Shown: positions 12,801-25,617 of the stretch, piece by piece
Layout of the letters: every line of letters begins with the position of its first letter
Position numbering within the stretch: position 1 is the first letter of the stretch
NCBI RefSeq assembly: GCF_000003815.2
Contig: NC_049979.1
Span: forward strand, 12,066,766-12,130,765
Reading direction: 5' to 3'
From: Branchiostoma floridae
Lineage: Eukaryota; Chordata; Leptocardii; Amphioxiformes; Branchiostomatidae
Length of the DNA stretch: 64,000 nt
Made by a program: the position numbers and the translations under genes
The notes under the pieces: model-generated
Told to the model about the DNA's origin: nothing
The model's database searches: none
Seen by the model: only the letters and a program-made list of their open reading frames with translations

Positions 12801-15800
12801 CGCCAGACTCGGGTCCAGGTCAAAGTGCATCGGAAATTCGGAAATCCATGATCTATTGAGTCAAAGCAGTGTCATAAGATGGTGTCTTATCTTTATTCAA
12901 AAGTAAACAATATGATGTACATGTTTACATTGACATTGCATGACAGTCACACCACATATCTGGCTCTGAACTTTAGCATCGAGGGAAACAGGGATAAATG
13001 AATGTATGGATGAACAAATGAATGAATCAATATACATACTTTTTGCGATGCAAACACATTTTCCCCACCTAGATAGCATATCTACTATCTTATTTGACAT
13101 ATCTCCAAGCAGACATAAGGAAGCCCAAGAAAGTGTGCAACATTAGAAAAAGCCACAGAAATGCAGAAAAGGCAGCAAAAGAACAAAATAACCCAAACTG
13201 ATTCATCTATTTGGAGATAAACCTGGCAAGCCTAAGCCTACATTCTATGTGAGTAATGAAAGCCAATAAATCACATAGTATCATGCAGTACAATTAAAAC
13301 ATGCAAGAATGAAAAAAGGTTCTAATTCTTCTATGCAGAGCCTTGCCCATTACCTAATATGCAATATCTCAGAGAGGTTTTGCTAAACCCGACTAGAAAT
13401 TTTGCAGATCCTTCCCAAGGTACATAGATTGTATGTAGGCTGCGGGCGAGGCTAGAAAGAAAGAAAGAAAGTTGACAAATCTTCACAAATGACACTGACC
13501 TTACTGTGTAACATACTCTTGTCTTGAACCTATTGAGTCTGCAGTTCTGGTCTAATGGCTTGTGTTGACAAGGCGACTTGCAGATGGACTTGTCTCTTGT
13601 CTGATACGTTACAATGTTAAGCAAAATAAGCTTGCAAGAAGAGGTTTTATGAAGGGTACCATACTTCATGTATAAAACTAACAAAAGTCTAATCTTTACA
13701 ACAAAGATGGCACAATGAACTGTCTTTTTTTATGTCAACATATATCTTTTTGACATGAAATAAAAGGCAGTTTATTGCCACTATAGGAGACAGCCTGCAT
13801 GCAGTTGTGCTCATCCCAATATCAAACCTAGACTTGTACGAGCAGCCAAACTTTTTTAAAGAATAAATATTTTTTTAAAACTTTGTTTACATTCAGCACC
13901 TTAGCACAAGGTTGTGTGCAGTGCTTTACTAAGTAGATGATGATGATGATAGATGTTTTATTTATATCTACAAACAAGCAAATGAACAAACAAACAAACA
14001 GCCTTGCATGCAAGAATCGGTTTCATGTATTGTGCTACAGACTACATGACGGTTTTGTTATAGAGTACTACAATATCATTTTGAAAACTGATGGTTTAAA
14101 GAAAGACACGAGCAGCATATTTTATGCATCAGCATGCAAGAATCGGTTTCCTGTATTGTGCTGCAGACTACATGACGTTTTTGTTATAGAGTGCTACAAT
14201 TTCATTTTCAAAACTGATGGTTTAAAGGCTTTGCAACATTGGCAACATCATTTGTGCATATCAAGTTTTGTATTGCGAAAGGATATAGGTTGATAAACAG
14301 GGCCGCCAGCTCCTCAGAGGACACAAACCACTTGTGCATGAGGAACACCATCCTAGGGAAGAACGGGTTATCATGCAGCTCGCCCGCGTCATCTGCACAG
14401 AGAGGAGATTTATTTATAATTCTGAGTTATGTCCTGTTATAGCTGTTTCAATAGCTACAGGTACATTTGTAGGGGTTGCTAGCCCTTACAATTTAACATC
14501 CATTTTACATCGGATTCCCTTCCAAAAGATTACCCAACTATTGTCTCTCAGTTACCCACTAATTGGAACCAGGAGCTTCACTGTGAGGTTTGCTACCAGT
14601 TGAGCTACAAGGACATCCCTCTATGAAATTTACTTGCCTTGGCCTTGTTCATATATTCAACAGGGATTACTCCAGCATTCTTTCGTGGCAAACCATTCAC
14701 CCCATTTGGCCAATTTCTTGCATGTTCACCACAGGAGTCTGGTGGAGACTGGGCATCAAAGGAATCAATCTAGTGCAACAGGTGGCGGCAGGGCTGTTAC
14801 AAGTTTCACTCCTTGTGGGCCAATCATCTGCCCCAAGTCACCCTCCCCCTTATTGGCCCTTCCACCCACCTGTCCTCTGCTGGGAAACCCCAGACACCCA
14901 GACAGTTTCTCCATTATACTGCAAGTGGACTAATTTTTGCAGACTGAATCTGATAAAAAGTAAGCTTTTCTGTTGGCCCTCTGTTAACATCTTATCCTCT
15001 TGTATTTTACTACAAAAGAGAACTGATCAAGGCTGAGGAAGGGATTACTCTTACATGCATTTTGTGCTGATGAAAATAAATGGAGCAGGTATACATGAAT
15101 CAATGTGACGGGAGTAATAACTGTATAATTGATGCAGCAGTAACAGCTTGCTAGGTGTCAACAATGTACTCAACAAAGAGGTCAACAAATGAGCTGACAA
15201 TGTGACATGAAAGTAATGCCTTATCTCTTTCACAGTGGAAAACCTTTTCTTTGTTTTTGTGACCAAATGCATTTCACTTTGTGCAGCTGAGTACAAATAG
15301 GAAATAAATCATGTCTGACAGGTAATAAACATCAAATGGTAAGGACTGTTATGTCAAGAGATCCACCTACGTCATTCATGATACAGTCCATATCACAGTC
15401 CCTTCATTACACCAGCGACCCTGCCTGTCCCTCCACCATTTACCTATCCAACCAGCCCTAAGTTAAATGTATGTTGGTCTAGTACTCTTTACAACAGTTT
15501 CTGACAGCATTTTTTCTGTCAACCGCCATTCTATAGTTGTAAAAAGAACAACTAAAATATAAACAACAATATTTGTGAGTTACAGACTATGTTTTGTCAT
15601 TTTGAACCTATCATGCTTTCTTGTGAAGTCAGTGTTTCTCTTACAGGGCTTGAGACTTCACAAGAATATTGATCCACTCATCCATTGAACATTGACTTAT
15701 TGAACCGAGATGGAAAATGTTATAATTTTGAAGTACGATTTAGTTTTGTTTCCTCAATCATTATCTATCATTCAGTAATCGTTCAGTTCTCCAAGTTCCT

Positions 15801-18800
15801 CATGCTGAGCTTAACTGATTGCTTTCTCACAAAAGTCACATGGATTGACTGTTTTGCCTATTTATGTTTCAAGTTCAGTCTGTATCTATTACATTCTGTT
15901 GTGTAGACTGGAACCTTTCAAAAACCAGCTTATTGAAAAGTGAAGACTAAGGTATCCAGTAGTCCAGTTTAACTGGTATGGGTTATAGTCCAGATTTTAT
16001 TGGTTCAATGAGCAGTCTTCTTGAGCAGTTCTGTCGGATCCTTGTGATTTAGCCCCGCCTATTGTAAGCTCCTCGCAATTCAGCGCCTGGCTGCCAAGAG
16101 AGAGTAGCCAGCCGACCCAGTAATTAAATAACAATTTATAACTTAAAAAAAAAAACACCGGCTTACCAAAGCAGTCCACACAGAGCATGGCGAGCTTCTC
16201 CAGTGAGGCAGCCTTGATCAGCTGGCCCTTTACGATCAGCTTCTCCTCGTCCATGCCGTTGGCACTGATGCTGGACAGTCGCCTGTTCTGCAGCTCGATC
16301 TTCGACACTACCGCATCTTTGTCTGAAACGGTGGCATGCAGACACACTTTAGCACACATGGCCGCTTTCAACTTGCGGTGCTCCATTTTAGCGTGCCAAT
16401 GCCCCAAACCGGCTGGTCCCCAAACAAGCACTGTACTGCCTAAGGACACAAGATACAAAGTAGCCAGTGACAATACCAGGGTTCTGTACAATGGTTTTCG
16501 ACCCTGGGATCCATCCCATATTGTAGCTTCCAAGTCTGTTCTATCCACTTGCTATCATTTGTCTCTCCATCCCTGGATGGAAATTTCGCCGCTCAGGAAA
16601 GACAAAAAATTAAAAAACTTCCATCTCCTTTGACGAACAAAAACTAAAACCTCATGACACTTCGCTGACAGTGCTACAAAATGTTTGGAAAATTAAGATA
16701 CGTTTTGCCCTTAACATCAATTTGTCCCTAAAAATGCAGCAAACAGCATCGAAAAGCTTAAAAAAATTACTCCATCAAAATGAAGCTATCTGATGAATTA
16801 TCAGATCTGGAAAAAAACCCACTGGACAATACTGAAAAAAAATCACACTGTTACAAGATGTAACTGTAGCTACCAGTACCTTCCCCTCTGCCACTGAAGT
16901 GCCACAATGCTGGGAGGGTTAAAACATCAGGCAATATAAACTCTGTAGAAGTTGTCAGGATTTCCATTAACCTGTTTGTTGCTCCATTCTTAACTCATGA
17001 GCACCCGTGAGAGCTGATCCTTCTGGTACCTGTGTCAAACCTTCACTTCAAACCTTAACACTCTTTTAATATGATATTTCACTGTTTGCATACTTAAGTG
17101 CTGTTTCACATAAAATAATGAGTCTAAAAGATGCACAATAAATCACATTTTAATGTGTTATAACAAAATTCAAATAATAAATGATCTACAGCTTCCATAT
17201 TCAAGTTTTTCATGGCCCCCGATTCATTGTTTAGTAACTGCGCCCTTATATTACAACACAATCATATTGACGGTATAGATACTATGTAAATGACATGTAA
17301 GCATGTTGCTTATGATTATGTAACATTTCTTTATGTTGCTGTCAACTCCTTGTGTGAGTTGTACATAACTCAACGAAGCATTGAAACTACAACTTTTGCA
17401 TGGGTTCCTTTTATACTACCTAGACACAAATTATTGAACTGTGTAAAATTATTTGTCTGAAATCCCAACCTCTAAACATTATCATCTGCATTTTCAGCAA
17501 ACAATTACTGATGACAAAAAAATCCCATTGAGTACATACCTGCCTTGCACTCACAAAGTTCCCTGAGCCTTCCAGCAAATGACCTTATGTGAGGAGTCAA
17601 TTTTGTATTATGTAACAGTTGGTAATGGCGATGGAAACAAAAGCAAATTTACGGGGAGCAAGAAGAAATCCGATTGCGATGATCCTGGCTGTAAAGATTC
17701 CAAGAAAGCCACGTCTGCTGCCGCACATCCAGCTGAAGGGTGCGTTTTTCTGCTCTTTCTCCGTGACACAACATCATAGCAACAAAAACGTTGCCAGGAC
17801 AACCTGAAGCGCAAAGGTGCTATTTCTGTCGAGTTTGCACTCCTCAAAAGCCACCTTCTTTCTCCTTCAGGCAACAACAGCATTAGAAATGCGAGGGGTT
17901 AGCCAATCCTGTTGAAACCAGACCCAACATACACGACAGAGAGGGGACTTACAATGAGAAGGTGATATGTCAACCATAAGACTGTTGCAAGAAAAGCATG
18001 GCACAAATAGAACTGCTGACGATACATGCTGAGACTCCTGCCGGCTAGAGACAACTATCGACCTTTCCAACTAATACTTGGGAAAACAAAATCTGTACCC
18101 TGTGTACCACGCTGCATAGGTTGCTGGAAAAACAGAAATTTGCCAAATAGATGGAATGATGCAGATGCCAGAGGAGTAACTTAGTAAGCCTGCCATAGAA
18201 ATCAAGCACAATTTGTAATTTAGAGAAAAAGTATTTTCACTGTGCAGTCCTTAGTTTCAAACCCAGATGTGTGTTTTGCCATCTTTGAATATCCTTTTGT
18301 TTGGCAGTTTCCAGTTAAAAAATACAATAGTACTAGAAAAAACAAACTATTTAGTGTTCAGCAGGGGCATCTAATACAAAATGTATATTGTTGTCAGTAT
18401 GACAAATCACAACTTGCATATGTGTATGGTGTGTCAATTGCTTTTGGCAGCATTTTTCATTTGATGTTCAGCAGCTTAATTCAAGACATTGAGTAGAATA
18501 TGATAATACAGGTCTTTAAAATTATCTCATAAGTCAATTCATTTAGAATTGTTTTTGGTGCAAAATATTTTTTCTGCGTTAAAAGCAAAATAGTCAGCAA
18601 AACTCAAGAAGGCATGTTCCTTACAGTATAGTTCCTTAGAATTGCTACACACAATGTTGCCCAAACTTGCCAAACTTTGCACCACAAACAACTGTTGCAC
18701 AGTATGCTTGGGATCACCTGTTGCAAGATTTCCCAGAAGAATGCCACAGTCTAGTTTCCAATTTGGGCACAAGTCCCTCTGGGACCCAGGAATTGGTTTT

Positions 18801-21800
18801 CAATGGAGCGTGAAAGCACACACCACTGCCATGCTAATCCCTGAAAGGAGTGCTGTCTGTGGAAAAATGGTATATCACCCAGCAGGGGTTGGGCTAGTAT
18901 TAGTGGAGGAAATAAATGGAGTTATTCTGGGGTTGTACCAGTTGATATAAAAGTTTTTAAGTTAGGCCACACCAATTCAACATGCTGGTTGTCATATTTG
19001 GAAAGTCATTTCTGAACAGGAAGATCATATATACCTCAATGCAGGTGGTAATTTACATAGAATTTCAGTTTAAGCTCAATGAAGCACTAGTCTTCCACTG
19101 GTCGTGACAGAGAGGACAGACGCCTATGTACAGTATTTACAGGTTCACTGTACCGGGAAAATTTCCCTAGCTCTTTTCGACAAGCAAAACGAACTGTGGC
19201 CATGGCTTTAATAACGTCCTGTCCTGTGCGAAGGACTGTAACCCTTTCCGGTAGCATGCTTGTCGGGTGACCGACACAGCCAGATTCGAACTCATGGCAA
19301 GGCCGCTAACCACCGGACTATGCTTGCTACATGTATGCTTGGAGTGAGTAAGGACAATACGGTATGAGTCCAACAAAGATGGTTTGAGAATCATCAATTA
19401 TGACTCCCACGTTGCAGTGATAACTGAGCCGCACTTATTGAAAGCCTGTCAGTCTTACTTAACTGGTGATGACCACTTTATAGCAGCCGAGTACATAGCT
19501 ACAGCCACAGGCATTCTACTAAATCAAATTTGCTTCAGCCACTTTCTGCTTTATCTGTGCAAGGAGCATCAAACCCCTGAAGCTGATCATATATACTTAT
19601 TCACACCCAGTAGCTCTTACACGACAATGACCATCTTAAGAATATAAGATTTAGAGTAGATATCTACAGCAACAACCATCCTTAAATCATATTTGCCTCT
19701 GGTTATCTGCAAAAACCTTCAAACAGGAAAAGTGTTTATAGCTGCATGGTTGGATACACTTTCAATTTCATAACCAGGCTTTAGCCCATATCAAGGAAAA
19801 CCCATCCCAAAGGACATTACGATTCAACTTCTGCAGCTAAAGAAGCTATATATATGCCAGCTCATCTTTCCTGGGAAGCCTCCGTTAGGTAAGGATCATC
19901 ATTCAGCAACAGACCGTACATCTTGGGGATCATATGCTAATCCACACATGACGCATAGCCTGTCGATGACGTGCAAACCAAATCTATCCCTCTTTCAGCT
20001 ACTGAATGAAAAAAAAAAAAACTCAGCAGAGGGTAGAGTGACCTGTGTGTCCTGTTCTTTGTTTTGTGTAAACATCCCCCCGAAGACATATTGGCAACAA
20101 CAGAGGTTGTTGCAAGAAAAACATTTTCACTATACAGCATGCTTTCATGTACATGTCTGCGGTGTGTTCCTGGTGTTTATATAATCCCAGTGCATAGTTC
20201 TGCATACATATACTGCTTTGAAAATCTAAGAAACATGAGGGAAAGGAAAGGACAGGTACATTTTTCCTGATAGGGTAAAGCATAATATATTGTTTTTGCT
20301 AGTGTGTTCTTTTGTATTCCTTCTCTGTCATGAGTTAATCAGAGCCTAGAATGATACTAGCTGTGTACTGTATATATGACTATGAGTGTTTTTTCCCTTA
20401 CTTGCACACAATATCATATGGCAAGCCTAATGGTATTGTGTGCAGGTAGGTTTAAAATAGGCTACGAGGAAAACGTTCTGCATTTTCGTGAAAAAGTTGC
20501 CTTTCCAGTTGAAATAGTATTCTTAGATTTCCATATCTTCCTCTGATCCTCAGTCAAGTTTTTCTCCAAGAAGATCCTTGGATCCTCCAGCATAAAAGTA
20601 ACCAGGTACATAGAAATGGGCTATAATTTAGCAGCTATGGCCCAGTAAATGGGTTAGCGCAAGAAGACAAGCTATATTAATATTTTTTATGCTACATGTA
20701 TACCATACAAACTAAAGCTGTTGGCATCCAGATTATTTGACAGAGCTCGAAAGACATGCCTTCAGTCTGTATTTTGCAGGAAGCTTTTCCAGAATGCAGG
20801 TAAAAATGTAGACAACTTGCAATTTTGCAGTGTAAGACCAAGGACTATAATTATGTCCTCAGTAAGATATTTCAGGTAGGGGATTACGAATGACAAGTAA
20901 GCTAAGAAACAGTGCTCATGTTATAGTAGTGCAGGAGCAATTCATTCGACGATAATAGTGTACAGTAATTGATTGACAACAATTACCAAGTACATAAAAA
21001 ACATTGAACTAATCGAGCACAGAATACAAGACATAATGGATGAAACTTTAACAATACACACAAAAGAATGCGCCAATTATGATTAAGGAAGGGATAGTGA
21101 CGGACTAAATTTATTTGCAAATATTGAGCTCCATAATCAATAGCCATACATAAATAATGCCTGGGGTATTTGCAGAAAGCCTGTCAAAATTGCATATAAA
21201 AATTTGTCACATTACAGACAACAGAACAAAAAGTATTCCCTGCTCTGGTGTTTATCAACAACAAAAATCCCCAAACAGGCCGAAAACAGTCACCTATCAA
21301 CTTTCGAGAGAGGATCCTTTATCTAAAAACTATCCTGACCGTCCCTTTGATTTCCAAGCGATCCTAAATATTTATATGCAGATAAACCTGCTGAACATGT
21401 GGCTGACCTTTGAGAATCCTCCGCTGGCCCCCAAACTGCAACAGTCTGCCCTTCAGATTCATGATTCTCGGCTCGCCTGCTCGGACAAACGATTGCAGAC
21501 TTCAAACACTGTCCATCCTAAATACTTAATGGAACCCACACAATTGTTAGGACGACACCCACAGGCAGCATTAACGTGTGACCACCACTGCGCGCCGGCA
21601 ACTCAAAGGGATGGTAAATGACTACTGTCATACTACAAATTGCAGCTCTGTTGGAAAGCAGACGTCATCTAATGGGACGCTTTTCTTGTTTTGCGTAGTT
21701 GGAGGCAGTCATGTGTTCGATTCGGCCACGCAGAAAATCAGCTGATGGGCAGTAATGAACCAATTGGGGTAACAATATGTGCATAGCTGAAACCTACATA

Positions 21801-23730
21801 ACCTTTCATGTAGTAACTTAAAAGATGCAAACAGTTTCAAAAATAGGCAAAGGATGATTATAGTCTAAACCAGGGCTTCAGAAACTTAACTTTTGTTACC
21901 AGCAAATATTTCAAGTATAGTCAGAAATTGTAATTGTGTGGTAAAAGACAGATTCCAGATTCTGTACATCTTCTTGTCTCAATGTTCCCACACACGTCAT
22001 CTGACCAAACTTTCTGAAGGTTCCCAAGCTACATTTGAAATACAATATATACCCAAGTGAAATATTACATTTGTACGTGTGATTCTCAATAATGCACTAA
22101 GGCTAAAATTATGATCCTGCAAAGTTGCTGATTATTTTTATTTTGACATACCTACCAGGGACATTTTTGTTGCAGATTGATATTGATATAGCATAAAATA
22201 GACAAACTGTCAAAGTCTTGGTGTCGAGGTATAACAGTTTACTGTCTAAAGTAAAAGAACTACAGATGTGAGGCTGGTCTTTATCTTTTGTCCAATAAAA
22301 AGATTTACTTGTTAATTGATTATCTCAGCTATGCCTTACAAAGACAGTTCACACACTCCGGACATCAATAAAGGCTACAGCATACATAGCCAGGGGTAGT
22401 TAGCTTGAGAGACTCTGGTTACTAGTATATTTCAAACAGTACTTTCTGCTCAGTAGTGAGTTAAAAGTTACCCGGGCATCTTAAACTTTGCCTTTCTTCA
22501 CCCTTTAATCTTGTTATGGCCACACTTAATGCTTGGTCATTTTTAATCACAGATTAGCCTATATCCTAATTGTTTATAAAGACAGGGTATTTGGGTATAT
22601 CAAGTCGACAGACGGACGGTATTGCTGCAATATTTTAAAAGCCTTACTGTCTGAAACCATCGTCTGACGACTTGAATTCCCCAAATCCTAGTTTTTTGAA
22701 ACAACGGAGAGAAGTGAATAAGCTTGACAATGAAGTTGACAACCACACATTACAAAAAAATAACAAGCAGGTCTGCGCAATATTATGTTCCTTTACCTGG
22801 AAGATGAGTGCGCAATTGTAAAAAAAAATCTAGACAAATGACGTTTTGCCTCAGAAGAAGGTCAAACATCCTGTCCTGTTGTCCTTCTCAGAAATGGACA
22901 CAGTTCTGTACATAAGCTTTGACAATGAGGTAAACCAACCATGGAAAAAGGTTTCCATAGCTACTGCCCCACATCCCTGGTGATCTACCAGCTGATGCAT
23001 TGCAGTAGACCAGGTCACTTTAACAGCTGGGTGAAGATGGTGTCAGGCAAATAAGCAACAATGAATGGAAAGGGCTTGTCCAGAATAACCAAAATAAAGG
23101 GTGGCAGTAATCACATCAAGAGCAAACCAATGGAAAACAGAATTAACAAAAGCATTGTTAGGTTCTGGGGCAAAATTAGAAGAAGAACATTTCATAGGAT
23201 AGTTTTCCTATGTAGATGAAGCTTAGATATCCAGGTAACAAGATATGCCAAATACAAAAATGTAATAGTTACATTTGTACTCAAGCAACTGGATATGATT
23301 TGGGACTCCCTATATGGTTTCCAACAAAAAAGTCATATTGATTTCTTGATGTGAATTAAATTTGGACATACAAAAGATACAAGAGCTCACATTATCTGAA
23401 GTGTAACTCAGTTGGAACTATGCAGAAACACACACACAGACAGAAACATACCTGTACACTTATATTTACACACATAGATACAAGATACACACACGGACAC
23501 ACACACACATACAAACACACTTGAACATACACACACACACACAAACACACATACTCACACATACACATACACACATGCATGTGCACACAAAAATACACAC
23601 ACACACACAAACACACACACTCACATACTCACACATACACACAGACACATAACATTACACACACGCATGCGCACACAAAAAATACACACACACACACACG
23701 TATGCGCAAACATACATACAAACAAACACA

Positions 23731-23765
<35 letters not shown>

Positions 23766-25567
23766 TGCAAATCCAAGCCAAATACAATGCTCCATTCCTT
23801 GGAGTGATGATAACCCAGAGGGCAGCCATGCCACTATAAACAACAAGTTATGAAAACAGGTTTTGTTTACCCTATAAACTTGCAATGACGCCGATATCAT
23901 TCCGCTTACGTCAGCGGAGACAGAGCTTGCGTGTTGATTAAAATTTCTACCTCAGACTTGCCTGCAAGACAACAGGTGGCCAGTTACATCACTGAGAAGA
24001 ATCCTGCCAAGAGAACATGTCTCAATTATGTCCTCAAACAGACAGAATGGGACATAATATTGCCCATTAGGTATTATTGAAATGCACTACCACAGCTGTT
24101 GAGTATGTATGAATTGTATATAACAACCTGTATTGGGACTCCACTGTCAAGGAAGGGTGTGATGAATTACTAAACATACCGTGGTAGATAATTTATGTGT
24201 ATGGAGCATATAGGGTGAGAAAACTGACTCAAAATTATTACAATTCTTACCGTACCATCTGAAATGCTATCTCACATGTTTAGATAGACAAATTTCTAGG
24301 GTATTGTCTTCAGAATCCAGTACTGTAACCCAAAATGCATGAGTGACTCAATGAGCCTTGTTTTGTTGTGATCTTCAGGTAAATAAAAAAAAGGGGGGCT
24401 TTCATCGCAACCACTGAACAGAGTTGAAGGCATCCACAGCAAAACATTCTTTTGCCGTGAGTTAAAACGAGATGTTTCGGTACACCTTTAATTGCAATCC
24501 ACCCACTCCAATTCAACATAGGTGAATTATTTGTGAAGTGTAAATGGCTGCTTCCTAAATTTACCATGAAGTATTGATAATCTTCCAAAATTTACTTTTG
24601 GTTGCCAGCTTCCCACCATGCAGATTCCATACAGTGGTGACAAGAACCTATTGGTTACTGTGACCATGACAAATTCAAGGCTTACAAAATACTGAAGTTC
24701 TATCCTTCCTAAAAACTATCATTGGCATGCTGTGCTTCATTTACAAAATGTAGGTTCCTTGCTGTTCTGGCAGAGTAGTTCCCCCTAGATATGTGTAGGT
24801 GGGATAGCTGCCATTTATATCCACACCTTATCAATTCCTCATCTAATGCCTTCCATATGTGCGACACATGAGAAGGGGCCAAGACAAGCATCAGCTACTG
24901 TGCATCAGGCTTGTCTTGTAGCAATAAATCAAGATTGTCAAGCCCAGGAGCACTCTTGCTTCTTACTAGCTAGTAGCATGACATTTTTCTTGCTTGCAAT
25001 CTATACACAAGGAAAAGGGAGATGCATATGTGTATAAATGTAACATTCCCTTACAAGATAAACCAATGGATAAACCAATTGGATGTTCTACTCTTCAGGG
25101 TTATACATTTTAATAACTTGAAATGGAAAGAACTGAGATCCTCAAGGCATTGGAATGTAAAGCAAACCACTAATGCAGTTGGCTTTAATGGGGTTTTGGG
25201 GTCATATGTTTTTTGGGCTATATTTTAAGAAGAAATTTCAATAGACAGCATTGAAAGTTTTTTTAATGGGAATACTGTCAGAAGCAAATACTAAAACAGC
25301 CTTTTGCCTTCAAACCAAACAGCTATAGAAGGTCAAGGGTGTTTACTTGCCCAGTAGAGCTAGAAACACTTCTCCTCCAGACATCACAGCCAGCTGCAAA
25401 GTCCTGATGCCAGAGCTTTGATGTATGGGCCTTCACTAATCCAAATCTTTTTCACTGGGGACTTTGGCAGCCTCTGCCAGACTACTTCCCTTATGTGAAA
25501 TAGCTAAGAGAGAGAGAGGGAGAGAGGGGGAGAGGGAGAGAGAGAGAGGGGGGGAGGGAGAGAGAGG

Positions 25568-25617
<50 letters not shown>

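Noticed and set aside
13500..13538. Short 39-bp version of the RASGRP exon with an AG acceptor
   Set aside because: It keeps the frame but needs an AT-AG intron with no good branch site and loses the conserved LYQ; the 108-bp AT-AC version explains more.
17540..17583. Possible extra RASGRP exon reading [10 protein letters not shown] on the minus strand
   Set aside because: Its donor fits exon 16322, but every available acceptor starts it in a phase that the 26837 exon cannot supply, and the direct 26837-to-16322 join is already in frame.
21157..21621. 154-residue plus-strand frame
   Set aside because: No family resemblance, no splice context, lies in a RASGRP intron; treated as chance.
23392..23900. 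Cys/Val-rich and His/Thr-rich open frames
   Set aside because: They are translations of the (CA)n microsatellite.
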